A stretch of 64,000 bases of DNA. Origin: Klebsiella pneumoniae. Its GTDB lineage: Bacteria > Desulfobacterota > Binatia > UBA12015. Made by a program: the position numbers and the translations under genes. Shown here in pieces: positions 53,203 to 62,060 of this stretch (within the stretch, counting starts at the first letter, position 1; each line of letters opens with the position of its first letter). The notes under the pieces were generated by a model. It saw nothing but the letters and a program-made list of their open reading frames with translations. It searched no databases and was not told the DNA's origin. Location of the stretch: the NCBI GenBank assembly GCA_945872365.1, contig CAMBZJ010000013.1:22025-86024 (forward strand). Reading direction: 5' to 3'.

Positions 53203-55152
53203 CTAGTCCGTGATCGAGTCCATCGCGGGAAAAGTCCCGGTGACCAGCCCCTCGCGAAAGGCTTGCGCCCGGCGCCACGCGGGGCGCAGCCGCAAGGCCG
53301 CCTCGATCTCCTGTCGGGCCTCGGCGGAATCCCCGGTCGCGTTCAACTCGACCGCGAGCGAGTAGTGACCCTCGGCCGAACCGGGGCGCAGCCGCACCGC
53401 CTCGCGCAGGGAAACCACCGCCCCGGCATCGTCTCCGAGAGACCCCCGGGCGATTCCCAGCATGAGTTGCGCATCGGGGTTGCGGGGGGCGAGGCGGACG
53501 GCTTCGCCGAGCGCCGCGACGGCCTCGTCGGCCCGCCCGGTCTGCGCGAGGGCCGTGCCCAGGTTGATCCGGGCGAGTGCGAGTTCGGGATCGACCGTCG
53601 CCGCCCGGCGCAGGACCTTTTCCGCATCCGCCGGGCGGCCGAGATCGAGCAGGCACCGCCCGTAGCTGTTCAGGACGTTGGCCGAGGCATCCGGGTGCGC
53701 GACCAGGGCCTCGAGCATCGGCAGCGCTTCCGCCGGACGCTTCGCCCCGAGCAGCAGGTTCGCATAGGCGAGTCGCGCCTCGGCATAGTCGGGCAGTTGC
53801 CGCATGACCGCCTCGTAGTGCGGCATGGCCGCCTCGATCTGCCCCGCCTCGCGCAACGTCATGCCGACCATCATGTGGGCCCGGTAGTTCTCGGGGTCCA
53901 CCGCGAGGGCGCGGGAGCCGAGCGTGATGCTGTCGCGCCAGTGCATGAGCTGCCCGCGTGCGGCGACCGCCTGTCCGGCGAGCATGAGCGCCGTCGCCAC
54001 CGCGAGGGCCCGACGCGGTCGGCCGGCAGGCACCAGGTCGGCGACGAGCCAGACCGCGGCGAGCGCGAGTCCGATCGTCGGCAGGTAGGTGAACCGGTCG
54101 GCGCGAGCCTGCTCGCCGACCTGCACGAGTCCCACGACCGGAAGCAGCAGAAGCACGTACCAGAGCCAGCCGACCGCGAGGTAGGGCCGGTCCTTCCCGG
54201 ACTTCAGGCATGCGCCCGTCACGGCGGCGAGCGCGAGCGCGCAGGCGATGGCGACGGCGGGGGGGACCGGGTGCAGCGGATAGAAGAACGATAGCCCATC
54301 GGGCCAGAGCGTCTTGGCCGGGTACCAGGCGAACGACTGGAGGGCATTGGCGAGCCGCTGGCCGAGACCGAGCGTGCCGATGGGCATGACGGCGCCGCGA
54401 CCCTCCTGCACGAGATAGGTCACCACCGCGGCCAACGCGGAGATCGCGAAGAGCGGCACCTTCTCGCGCAGCAGCCCCGCGACGGCGCCGGTCGTCCAGC
54501 GGCCGGCGCCCACCCGTCGCAACGGCCAGAAGTCGAGCAGGAGCAGGACGAGCGGCATCGGTACGAGCATCGGCTTGGCGAGCAGGCCGGCGACGAAGGC
54601 CGCGATGACGAGCGCATAGGCCCGCGGCGTGGGTCGGCGGACCCAGCCGACCCACGCCGCGATCATCGCGAACGCACCGAGCGAACTCAGCACGTCCTTG
54701 CGCTCCGTCACCCACGCCACCGACTCGACGCGCAGCGGGTGCAGGGCGAAGAGCGCGGCGACGACCCACGAACGCCAGGTCGCGCCGGTCATCGCCGCGA
54801 GGACGAGAAAGAGCACCGCCGCGTTCGTCGCGTGGAGCAGCAGGTTGGCCAGGTGGAATCCGCCCGACCCGGGCCCGAAAATTGCGCGGTCGAGCAGGAG
54901 CGAAAGCCAGGTGAGGGGGATGAAGTGGCCGGCATGCGGCGAGAACGAACGCCGCACGGCGGCGGGCCACGACGGCGCGTTCAGGATCGGGTTGTCGGTG
55001 ACGTAGTCCGGGTCGTCGAAGTTGACCAGGCCGAAGTCCACGGCCGGGAGGTAGAGGAGCACGACCGCGCCGGCCAGGGCCAGGGCAAGCGCCAGGCGGC
55101 CGCCGCGAGTCCGTCCCGGATCGCCCCCGTCCATGGCGCGCCCGCCTAGCAT
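53203..55152 (-). CDS. TMTC-type membrane protein with TPR repeats
   Basis: A 649-residue protein. Eight to eleven hydrophobic helices form a GT-C-like N-terminal half; FDDPDYVTDNPILNAP is the Asp-Asp catalytic loop and HPLRVESVAWVTERKDVLS a conserved loop of TMTC-like mannosyltransferases. The C-terminal 300 residues are a series of about eight TPR repeats. The start may be ATG at 55152 or 55134. It may transfer a sugar from a polyprenol lipid. The sulfatase gene begins about 100 bases downstream in the same direction. Confidence 0.8.
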   Translation of the reverse strand: MLGGRAMDGGDPGRTRGGRLALALALAGAVVLLYLPAVDFGLVNFDDPDYVTDNPILNAPSWPAAVRRSFSPHAGHFIPLTWLSLLLDRAIFGPGSGGFHLANLLLHATNAAVLFLVLAAMTGATWRSWVVAALFALHPLRVESVAWVTERKDVLSSLGAFAMIAAWVGWVRRPTPRAYALVIAAFVAGLLAKPMLVPMPLVLLLLDFWPLRRVGAGRWTTGAVAGLLREKVPLFAISALAAVVTYLVQEGRGAVMPIGTLGLGQRLANALQSFAWYPAKTLWPDGLSFFYPLHPVPPAVAIACALALAAVTGACLKSGKDRPYLAVGWLWYVLLLLPVVGLVQVGEQARADRFTYLPTIGLALAAVWLVADLVPAGRPRRALAVATALMLAGQAVAARGQLMHWRDSITLGSRALAVDPENYRAHMMVGMTLREAGQIEAAMPHYEAVMRQLPDYAEARLAYANLLLGAKRPAEALPMLEALVAHPDASANVLNSYGRCLLDLGRPADAEKVLRRAATVDPELALARINLGTALAQTGRADEAVAALGEAVRLAPRNPDAQLMLGIARGSLGDDAGAVVSLREAVRLRPGSAEGHYSLAVELNATGDSAEARQEIEAALRLRPAWRRAQAFREGLVTGTFPAMDSITD

Positions 55153-55180
55153 GAAGCGGGCGCCGGGCGCGATCCGGCAC

Positions 55181-55208
55181 CCGCGCGCGCACCCCGGGGC
55201 GCGCGCGG
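55181..55208. terminator. hairpin downstream of nitroreductase gene
   Basis: CCGCGCGCGC (55181-55190) and GCGCGCGCGG (55199-55208) pair over a short loop containing CCCGGG. It lies 9 bases beyond the nitroreductase stop on the minus strand, before the TMTC gene start. Confidence 0.5.
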
Positions 55209-55216
55209 CCCGGCGC

Positions 55217-55843
55217 TCAGAGCGGCGTTCCCCAGTCCTCGGCGAAGCAGATCTCCTCGAGCGGTCGACGCGAAAGTTTTTGGGGAAACGGTCGCTCCGG
55301 CCAGCCGAGTGCGACCAGCGCCGCGGTCGCGATCCCCTCGGGGATGCCGAAAAGCTCCTTCACCTGAGGCTCGACCGCGCACAGGAGCGTGGTGAGCGCC
55401 GTCCCGAGTCCCTCGGCGCGCGCCGCGAGGAGGACGTTCTGGACCGCCGGGTAGACCGAGGCTCCACCGACGATCGTCAGGCGGTCGAGGTGGCGGTCGG
55501 TCGCGAGCAGGTCGGCGAGCCGCGCGCAGACCACGATCAGCGCCGGGATCTCGTCGAGATGCCGCGCCATGTGGTCGGCGTTCGCAAGCATCCGCGGCCG
55601 CGGTACGTCCGAAACATCCCTCGAGCGTTCGGCGTACTGCTCCCACAGAGGCAGGTACAGTTCCTTCAAGCGGCGGCGTCGCGCGGCATCCCGCACCACC
55701 AGGAAGCGAACTCCCTGGCGATTGCCGCCGGTCGGCGCCCAGCGCGCGCCGTCGAGGACGCGACGCAGCACGTCGTCGGGAACCGGATCCGGGCGATAGT
55801 AGCGACAGGTGGGCGTGGTGTGCAGGACGTCGAGGAATTCCAT
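55217..55843 (-). CDS. nitroreductase-family flavoprotein
   Basis: A 208-residue NfsB-like flavin reductase. TCRYYRPDPVPDDVLRRVLD and ARWAPTGGNRQGVRFLVV bind FMN; GASVYPAVQNVLLAARAEGL and VALGWPERPF complete the fold. It reduces nitro-compounds or quinones with NAD(P)H. A strong terminator separates it from aguA, so it is probably transcribed on its own. Confidence 0.9.
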   Translation of the reverse strand: MEFLDVLHTTPTCRYYRPDPVPDDVLRRVLDGARWAPTGGNRQGVRFLVVRDAARRRRLKELYLPLWEQYAERSRDVSDVPRPRMLANADHMARHLDEIPALIVVCARLADLLATDRHLDRLTIVGGASVYPAVQNVLLAARAEGLGTALTTLLCAVEPQVKELFGIPEGIATAALVALGWPERPFPQKLSRRPLEEICFAEDWGTPL

Positions 55844-55877
55844 GCTCCACCCTACGACGCCACGGGGGCGCCTGTCA

Positions 55878-55913
55878 CACTCCCGGGCGGGCGATCCGCC
55901 GCGCCCGGGAGTG
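55878..55913. terminator. strong hairpin terminator of the aguBA operon
   Basis: CACTCCCGGGCG (55878-55889) and CGCCCGGGAGTG (55902-55913) are perfectly complementary over 12 bp; the 12-base interior can add a GGCG/CGCC stem. It starts 8 bases beyond the aguA stop on the minus strand. Confidence 0.75.
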
Positions 55914-55920
55914 GGTGCGC

Positions 55921-56985
55921 TCAGCGCGGCTGCTGCTGACTCAGGCAGTGAAAGGCGCCGAGCCCCCAGACGAGGTCGGTCGCGCGAATACCGGTCACGC
56001 GACGCCCCGGAAAGGCGTCGGTAAGGACCGACAGCGCGCGCGTGTCGTTCGGGTCGTCGAAGACCGGCACCAGGACCGCCGCGTTGCCGACGTAGAAGTT
56101 CGCGTAACTCGCCGGCATGCGCTGGTCCTGCTCGTGGAGCGGCCGCGGCATCGGCAACTCGAGCACTTCGAGGCGGCGTCCGCGGGCGTCGGTCATGCCG
56201 CGCAGGCGTTCGAGGTTTTCGCGCAGCGGCCGGTGATTCTCGTCGGCCGGGTCGTCCTCGACGACGGTGACCACGCGCGCGGGTGCGACAAAGCGCGTCA
56301 GGTCGTCGACGTGCCCGTCGGTGTCGTCGCCGAGGATGCCGTCGCCGAGCCAGAGGATCTTCTCGACGCCGAGGAACTCACGCAGCCGGCGCTCGATCGC
56401 GGCGCGGTCGAGATGCGGGTTGCGATTCGGGTTCAGCAGGCAGGATTCGGTCGTGAGCAGCGTGCCCTCGCCGTCGCCCTCGATCGAACCGCCCTCGAGG
56501 ATCATGCCCCCCGCGAAGGCCGGCACCGCGAGCCGGCGCGCGATCTCGCGCGAGACCAACTGATCGAGGTCCCATGGCGGGTACTTGCCGCCCCAGGCGT
56601 TGTAGCCCCAGGTCGTGGCAGCGACCTCGGTGCCCTGCCCGTCCGCTCGCGCGCGCTGGACGAAGATCGGTCCGTGGTCGCGGATCCATGCGTCGTCGGT
56701 CGGGAGGACGTGCAGGCGAACCCCGGACCCATCGACTCCGCCCGCGCGCAGAAGCCGTCGCACCTCCGCGCCGTGCTCCTCGGAGAGCACCAGGATCTCG
56801 ACGCGCTCCCCGGGCAGGAGGGCCCGCACCATCTCGACGAAGCGGCCGGGCACCGGCTCGAACTTCCCCGGCCAGGAACTCTCCTTGTGCGGCCAGGCGA
56901 GCCAGGTCGCGGCGTGCGGCTCCCACTCGGCCGGCCAGCGGTAGCCGAGTTCGCGAGGCGTCGAGCCGGACTCAGCGGCCGCCAT
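55921..56985 (-). CDS. aguA: agmatine deiminase
   Basis: A 354-residue enzyme converting agmatine to N-carbamoylputrescine and ammonia. RWPAEWEPHAATWLAWPHKE, TDDAWIRDHGPIF, WGGKYPPWDLD and GDDTDGHVDDLTRFV are characteristic, and the catalytic Cys is near the C-terminus in GAFHCLSQQQP. The ATG at 56985 lies inside the 3' end of aguB (14-base overlap). Cytoplasmic. It works with the next enzyme to make putrescine from arginine-derived agmatine. Confidence 0.95.
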   Translation of the reverse strand: MAAAESGSTPRELGYRWPAEWEPHAATWLAWPHKESSWPGKFEPVPGRFVEMVRALLPGERVEILVLSEEHGAEVRRLLRAGGVDGSGVRLHVLPTDDAWIRDHGPIFVQRARADGQGTEVAATTWGYNAWGGKYPPWDLDQLVSREIARRLAVPAFAGGMILEGGSIEGDGEGTLLTTESCLLNPNRNPHLDRAAIERRLREFLGVEKILWLGDGILGDDTDGHVDDLTRFVAPARVVTVVEDDPADENHRPLRENLERLRGMTDARGRRLEVLELPMPRPLHEQDQRMPASYANFYVGNAAVLVPVFDDPNDTRALSVLTDAFPGRRVTGIRATDLVWGLGAFHCLSQQQPR

Positions 56986-57865
56986 CGTCGAGCATGCGGC
57001 TGGTGATGCCCTGGTAGGCATCGATCCGCCGGTCGCGCAGGAAAGGCCAGTGCCGGCGGACCTCCTCGACCCGCCCCAGGTCGCATTCGACCACCACGAC
57101 GCGCTCCTCCTCGTGCCCGGCCCGCGCGATGAGCGCCCCGGTCGGATCGGCGACGAAGGACCCGCCCCAGAACTGCAGGGTTCCCTCGCGGCCGATGCGG
57201 TTGGGCGTGGCGACGAAGACGCCGTTGGCGACCGCGTGTCCACGCTGCACGGTCTGCCATGCGTCATGCTGCCCCGCGCCGAACTCCTCCTTCTCCGAAT
57301 CATGCCAGCCGATCGCCGTCGGATAGAAGAGGATTTCGGCACCGGCCAGCGCGGTCAGCCGTGCCGCCTCCGGGTACCACTGGTCCCAGCAGACGCAGAC
57401 TCCGATGCGGCCGAAGCGGGTCTGGAACGAGCGAAAGCCGAGGTCTCCCGGCGTGAAGAAGAACTTCTCGTAATAGAGCGGATCGTCGGGGATGTGCATC
57501 TTGCGGTAGATGCCGAGCAGCTTCCCGTCGGCATCGAGCACGCAGGCGGTGTTGTGGTAGAGGCCCGGTGCGCGGCGCTCGAAGAGCGAGCCCACCACGA
57601 CGACCCCGTGGCGCGCCGCCGCCGCCGACAGCACCTCGGTGCTCGGACCCGGAATCGATTCGGCGAGGTCGAAGAAGGCGTGGTCTTCGGCCTGGCAGAA
57701 GTAGCGCGAGCGGAAGAGTTCGGGCAGGCAGACGATCTGCGCGCCGGCGGCGGCCGCTTCCCCGATCGCGGCGATCGCCCGGTCCACGTTCGCGCGCACC
57801 TCCTCGTCGCAGTGCATCTGGACGAGGCCGATCTTCACCTTCTTCGCCGGGCTGCTTCGGTCCAT
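56972..57865 (-). CDS. aguB: N-carbamoylputrescine amidohydrolase
   Basis: A 297-residue nitrilase-superfamily enzyme that hydrolyses N-carbamoylputrescine to putrescine. The Glu-Lys-Cys triad is in CLPELFRSRYF (Glu), YRKMHIPDDP (Lys) and VCVCWDQWYPE (Cys). GWHDSEKEEFGAGQHDAWQT and HWPFLRDRRIDAYQGI match AguB rather than other nitrilases. ATG at 57865 is preferred to the longer frame. First gene of aguBA. Confidence 0.95.
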   Translation of the reverse strand: MDRSSPAKKVKIGLVQMHCDEEVRANVDRAIAAIGEAAAAGAQIVCLPELFRSRYFCQAEDHAFFDLAESIPGPSTEVLSAAAARHGVVVVGSLFERRAPGLYHNTACVLDADGKLLGIYRKMHIPDDPLYYEKFFFTPGDLGFRSFQTRFGRIGVCVCWDQWYPEAARLTALAGAEILFYPTAIGWHDSEKEEFGAGQHDAWQTVQRGHAVANGVFVATPNRIGREGTLQFWGGSFVADPTGALIARAGHEEERVVVVECDLGRVEEVRRHWPFLRDRRIDAYQGITSRMLDDGGR

Positions 57866-57931
57866 AATGCGGGGGGTATAGCGGCCCGCTGGTTGCCGCG
57901 ACAACGGGTGCGGGGAGCCGGGACGCGGGGG

Positions 57932-58738
57932 TCAGGCGGGTCGATGCGCGCGGGGGCGGAGACGGTGGTCGAGGGGGCGGGCGCCGCGACCGATCGCCGG
58001 CGCGACGCGGATCGCTTCCCAGGTCCAGGCCTTCGCATCGCCGATCGCCTCGCGGAGGTCGCGACCCGAGGCGAGGCCCGCCACGATCGCAGCGGACAGG
58101 CTGCAACCGCCGCCGTGCAACGCGCCCACGTCGAGGCGCTCGGCCGTAAATTCATGGAAGCCGTCGTCGTCGAGCAGCAGGTCCGTGGCCGGGCCGGCGG
58201 CGTGGCCACCCTTCACGAGAACGGCCGCGACACCGAGATCGCGGATCGCGCGGGCCGCCTCGCGGACCGATGCGGGTCCCTCGACCGGACGACCGGCGAG
58301 CGCGGCCGCCTCGGGCAGGTTCGGCGTCGCGAGGGCGGCGAGCGGCAGCAGGCGCGAGCGGATCGCCAGGATCGCGTCGGGCTCGACGAGCGCGTCGCCG
58401 CTCGTCGCGATCATGACCGGGTCGACGACGAGCGTCAGTGGCGCCGGGCGTGCGGCGATCGCGGCGGCGAGTGCCGCGACGATGCCCGCGGTGCCGAGCA
58501 TGCCGGTCTTCATCGCGCACACCACAATGTCGTCGAGCACGGCGTCGAGCTGGGCGCGCACGAACTCCGGGGTCAGGTGCACCACCTCGCGCACCCCCAC
58601 CGTGTTCTGGGCCGTGAGACAGGTGACCACCGCGGCCCCGTAGACGTCGAACGCGGCGAAGGTCTTCAGGTCGGCCTGCAGCCCGGCTCCGCCCGAGGGG
58701 TCCGAGCCGGCGACGGTGAGCGCGACGGGCGGGTTCAC
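57932..58738 (-). CDS. thiD: hydroxymethylpyrimidine/phosphomethylpyrimidine kinase
   Basis: A 268-residue thiamine-synthesis kinase. ALTVAGSDPSGGAGLQADLK, AQNTVGVREVVHL, VVDPVMIATSGDALV and VLVKGGHAAGPATDLL are the substrate and phosphate loops. GALHGGGCSLSAAIVAGLAS contains the ribokinase-like anion hole, with Gly-Gly-Cys in place of the usual Gly-Thr-Gly-Cys. GTG at 58738 overlaps the ligase-like stop as GTGA. Confidence 0.92.
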   Translation of the reverse strand: MNPPVALTVAGSDPSGGAGLQADLKTFAAFDVYGAAVVTCLTAQNTVGVREVVHLTPEFVRAQLDAVLDDIVVCAMKTGMLGTAGIVAALAAAIAARPAPLTLVVDPVMIATSGDALVEPDAILAIRSRLLPLAALATPNLPEAAALAGRPVEGPASVREAARAIRDLGVAAVLVKGGHAAGPATDLLLDDDGFHEFTAERLDVGALHGGGCSLSAAIVAGLASGRDLREAIGDAKAWTWEAIRVAPAIGRGARPLDHRLRPRAHRPA

Positions 58739-59664
58739 GACGAGAGATCCTCCTGGCAGCGGACATAGCGCCAGGCGGGTCCGCCGGCACCCGAGCCGGC
58801 CCGCACGTCGGCCTCGACGGCGACCCACAATTCGGGATGCGCCCAGGCGATCCTGCCGAGCGAGGGCCAGACTCCCGGCTCGGGAAACGGCGGTGCAGCC
58901 TCGCGACAACGCGCGGCCAGGCTGCGCCACTCGCGCGTCGGCCAGGTCACGCCGCCGAAGGCGAGTCCGTGGGTCGTGACGAACCCGAGGACGAGCGAGC
59001 CCGTGGAGGCGATCCCGCAAAGGACGAACTCGTGGAGCCGACGCGGCTCGAAGAGCACCCAGTCCCGGGAGAGCAGGCCGGGGCGGTAGGGTGCTTCGTC
59101 TCGGCGCGCGAGCAGTCCGTCGGCACCGGCCTTGCCGGCAAAGCGGCCCTGCGACCATGCGTCCGCCACGGCACCACGGAAGGCGGCCGCCATCCGCAGC
59201 CCGTCGCGCTCGCGCAGGCCCATGCCGCGCAACTCCTCGAGTCGTCCGCGGAGGCCGCGACCGGTGTGGTCGCGACCCTCTCGACAGAGGAGATCGACGA
59301 CGTCGAGGCCGACGGCGGAAACGAGGCTCGCCGCCCCCTCTTCCCCTTCGGGCGGCGCCCGTAGTACGGCATCGAGGATCGTGGTCGTGCCCCGTGCAGC
59401 CCCCCGCGGGCGGTAGGGTTCGAGGGCCGCCGCGAGTGCCGGGACGAAGGGCGCTAGGTCGTGCCCGATCCGCGAGCGCAGGCGCACCCGGTCGTCGAGC
59501 AGGACGAGACATCGCCACCCGTCGGGCCACGGGGTGAGCAGCCAGCGGTCGTCGAGCGCCGCAGGATCCCGTCCGACGACCGGCCAAGTGGGTGCGAGCC
59601 CGGTGCGCGGACGCGCCGGACGTCGCACGCCCGGCCGCACGCCCGGCCGCACGCCACGGGCCAT
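58735..59664 (-). CDS. LigD-like DNA ligase homologue without catalytic residues
   Basis: A 309-residue protein with the layout of an LigD ATP-dependent ligase: adenylation domain to about 205 and OB-fold from about 210. Shared blocks include DGLLARRDEAPYRPGLLSRD (182-201), then RRLHEFVLCGI and LVLGF. The key motifs are altered: motif I reads TPWPDGWR (44-51) where E-x-K-x-D-G-x-R is expected, so the nucleotidylated Lys is lost. Motif III is ILDAVLRA in place of L-D-G-E. Motif IV has Arg for Lys, and motif V is WVLFEP where W-L-K-I-K is expected. Binding or structural role likely. It is coupled to its neighbours by ATGA and GTGA overlaps. Confidence 0.8.
   Translation of the reverse strand: MARGVRPGVRPGVRRPARPRTGLAPTWPVVGRDPAALDDRWLLTPWPDGWRCLVLLDDRVRLRSRIGHDLAPFVPALAAALEPYRPRGAARGTTTILDAVLRAPPEGEEGAASLVSAVGLDVVDLLCREGRDHTGRGLRGRLEELRGMGLRERDGLRMAAAFRGAVADAWSQGRFAGKAGADGLLARRDEAPYRPGLLSRDWVLFEPRRLHEFVLCGIASTGSLVLGFVTTHGLAFGGVTWPTREWRSLAARCREAAPPFPEPGVWPSLGRIAWAHPELWVAVEADVRAGSGAGGPAWRYVRCQEDLSS
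59627..59655 (-). repeat. 12-base tandem repeat in ligase-like gene
   Basis: ACGCCCGGCCGC occurs twice in a row (59627-59638, 59639-59650) with a partial third copy. On the minus strand it encodes Gly-Val-Arg-Pro repeats at the N-terminus of the ligase-like protein. Confidence 0.8.
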
Positions 59665-60575
59665 CAGCCCTCGATCAGCGTGCGGAGATTCTGGCCCGTT
59701 CCAAAAGCACCGAGCGTCTGGCCGTAGAAGCCGATGATCGCGAGACCGGTGTTGTCGGTGTCGGGATCGTAGGGCGCATAGGCCGGGCCCTCGTCCGCGT
59801 AGGTGACGATCGTCGCCGAGCTGTTGAGCGACGAGCCGGGGAAGAGGCCGCCGATCGAGGAGAAGAGTGCCGAGGACGACATATCGAAGGTGCGCTGGGC
59901 GATCAGCCCGTCGCCCGCGTTGCCGCGCAGCTCGATGGTGGCCTTCATGAGGATGCCCCCCGGCGGCGCGTTGCCGTTCGTGATCGAGGTGACGGTGCCC
60001 GCCGCCGCCGGATTGAGCGCGATCAGGATCAACTCGCTGTCCTGGAGCGAGGCCGGGTTGAACGTCGTGCCGACGAGCGAAGGCGCGGCGGCAAGGCCGC
60101 CGATCACCCCGAAGCCGGCAGCCGAACCGCCGAAGGCGGCTTTCGTCGAGGTGTTCGCGATCGTCCAGGCGCCGGCGAGCCAGGGCTCGTCGTTGCCAGT
60201 GACGACGACGAAGCCGCGCTTGCCGACGAAGCTTTGGATCGGGCCGGCCTCGACCAACTGGTTGTTCAGGTAGACGCGGTTCGACACCCGGCCGATATCG
60301 ACGACGTCGGTGCCGCCGGCGCTCAGGATGGCGCGCGAGACCTGCGTCAGGAGCTTGCCGCTCTCGTCGTAGAAGAACCACTGCGCCGAGATGTCGTTGT
60401 TGCCGACGTAGCTCAGGGTGAAATAACTCACCCGGCTGCCGGTCGCGTCGAAGGGCATGACGACGTTGGCGTCGGGAAAGTCGGTATTGGGCCCGATGAC
60501 GTTCTGCGCGGCGGCCGCGCCCGGCAACAGGTCGAGGGCGGCGAGCAGGGCCGCGACGAGGACGGATCTACGCAT
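59664..60575 (-). CDS. hypothetical secreted protein
   Basis: A 303-residue protein with a signal peptide (SVLVAALLAALDLLPGAAAA, cleaved near AQN) and a mature part rich in Gly, Ser, Thr and Asn, mostly beta strands, for example SRVSYFTLSYVGNNDISAQW. No catalytic motif and few cysteines. The stop overlaps the start of the ligase-like gene as ATGA, placing it first in that operon. Function unknown; surface or periplasmic location is inferred. Confidence 0.65.
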   Translation of the reverse strand: MRRSVLVAALLAALDLLPGAAAAQNVIGPNTDFPDANVVMPFDATGSRVSYFTLSYVGNNDISAQWFFYDESGKLLTQVSRAILSAGGTDVVDIGRVSNRVYLNNQLVEAGPIQSFVGKRGFVVVTGNDEPWLAGAWTIANTSTKAAFGGSAAGFGVIGGLAAAPSLVGTTFNPASLQDSELILIALNPAAAGTVTSITNGNAPPGGILMKATIELRGNAGDGLIAQRTFDMSSSALFSSIGGLFPGSSLNSSATIVTYADEGPAYAPYDPDTDNTGLAIIGFYGQTLGAFGTGQNLRTLIEG

Positions 60576-60737
60576 TTCGCACTCCAGCCGGCCGCCCGGA
60601 CCACCGGGCGGGCTTCAAGTCGACCGAACTCTCTTAACACGGGGCCGCGTCGGGGGTGATAGGAAAAAACGCCTTGGGCCGGGGTCGCGACCCGGGACGG
60701 ATTGCGGGGTCCGGCCGCAATGCGTAGCGTCGGCGTG

Positions 60738-61190
60738 ATGGATCGGTCCCGAGATCGAGGTCGCCCGTCGTCCTTCGCGGCGTGGGCGGCCGGCCTGCTC
60801 CTGCTGCTCGGCCTGCTCGGCCTCGGGGCCGCGCCAGCGCAGGCCGAGCGGGGCCGCAAGCGTTTCGGCGGCGACCAGGGAAACGGCCGCATCTACGACA
60901 CCGAGCGCCTGCGCTCGGCGCGCAGCCTGGCGGCCCCGGGGCGCTACATGAGCCGCCCGGACATCCCCGAGCCCGACATCGAGCGGCCCCTACGCTCGAC
61001 GGCCGCAATCCCCGACCCGACCCCGCGCATGCAGGGCGGCAGCCGCTACAAGCGGGACGGCAAGTACTTCTATGCGACGGCCGACGATCCGGTCCTCAGT
61101 CACAAGACGGGAAAGCAGCAGTACCGCAACCTGATCCCGAGCCCCGAAACTCTCGAGTCGCGCCGCAAGAGTTCCGCGGCCACCCGCTGA
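60738..61190 (+). CDS. hypothetical secreted protein
   Basis: A 150-residue protein. A signal peptide (FAAWAAGLLLLLGLLGLGAA, cleaved near AQA) is followed by a polar, proline-rich mature part (RPDIPEPDIERPLRSTAAIP) and a basic C-terminus. Start ATG at 60738; ATG at 60720 is an alternative. It is divergent from the secreted-protein operon, and the interval between them probably holds both promoters. Not recognised. Confidence 0.6.
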   Translation: MDRSRDRGRPSSFAAWAAGLLLLLGLLGLGAAPAQAERGRKRFGGDQGNGRIYDTERLRSARSLAAPGRYMSRPDIPEPDIERPLRSTAAIPDPTPRMQGGSRYKRDGKYFYATADDPVLSHKTGKQQYRNLIPSPETLESRRKSSAATR

Positions 61191-61286
61191 TCGGCGCGCT
61201 CCGGCGTCGGCCACCCGCCGCCCGTGGCACCCCGCGCCTGGCTGCACTCGTTGCCGCTCGTACGAGCCTCGGCTAACCAGCGGGCG

Positions 61287-62060
61287 ATGTCCGCCCTCAC
61301 GAACAAGCGCGCGCTGATCCTCGGCGTGGCCAACGAGCGGAGCATCGCCTGGGCGATCGCGCGCGCCCTCGCGGAAGGCGGTGCGCGCCTCGGCCTGACC
61401 TGGGTCGGCGAGTCGATCGAGCGCCGGGTACGCCCGCTCGCGGCCGAGATCGGCGCCGAATTCGTGCTGCCCTGCGACGTCAGCGACGACGCGCAGATCG
61501 ACGCCCTGTTCGCCGAGGTCGACCGGGCCTGGGGCGGTCTCGACGTCCTCGTCCACGCGGTCGCCTACGCCGAAAGGGAGGACCTGGTCGGGCGTTTCGT
61601 CGACACGTCGCGCGCCGGATTCCACACCGCCCTCGACGTGAGCGCATACTCGCTCGTCGGACTCGCCCGGGGCGCGCTGCCGCTGTTGCGCAAGGCGGGA
61701 GGCGGCAGCATCGTCACACTCACCTTCGACGGCAGCCGGCGCGTCTTTCCGAACTACAATGTCATGGGGGTCGCCAAGGCGGCGCTCGAATCCGCCGTCC
61801 GCTATCTGGCCGCCGATCTCGGACCCGAAGGCGTCCGGGTAAACGCCGTCAGCGCCGGGCCGATCAAGACGCTCTCCGCGGCCGGCATCCGCGACTTCCG
61901 ACAGATGCTTCACGTCGTCGAGGAGCGCGCCCCACTGCGTCGCAACGTCACCGCCGACGAGGTCGCTTCCCTGGTCGCCTTGCTCGCCGGAAAAGGCGGC
62001 GAGGCGATCACCGGACAAGTCCTGCACGTCGATGCGGGACTGAGTATTCTCGGCGTATGA
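61287..62060 (+). CDS. fabI: enoyl-[acyl-carrier-protein] reductase
   Basis: A 257-residue SDR-type enoyl reductase of fatty acid synthesis. LGVANERSIAWAIARAL binds NAD(P)H, and the active-site Tyr and Lys are spaced Y-x6-K in YNVMGVAK, which distinguishes FabI from ordinary SDRs. AGPIKTLSAAGI and GQVLHVDAGLSIL complete the family pattern. ATG at 61287; an upstream start at 61224 adds no conserved sequence. Its stop overlaps a 26-codon ORF. Confidence 0.93.
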   Translation: MSALTNKRALILGVANERSIAWAIARALAEGGARLGLTWVGESIERRVRPLAAEIGAEFVLPCDVSDDAQIDALFAEVDRAWGGLDVLVHAVAYAEREDLVGRFVDTSRAGFHTALDVSAYSLVGLARGALPLLRKAGGGSIVTLTFDGSRRVFPNYNVMGVAKAALESAVRYLAADLGPEGVRVNAVSAGPIKTLSAAGIRDFRQMLHVVEERAPLRRNVTADEVASLVALLAGKGGEAITGQVLHVDAGLSILGV

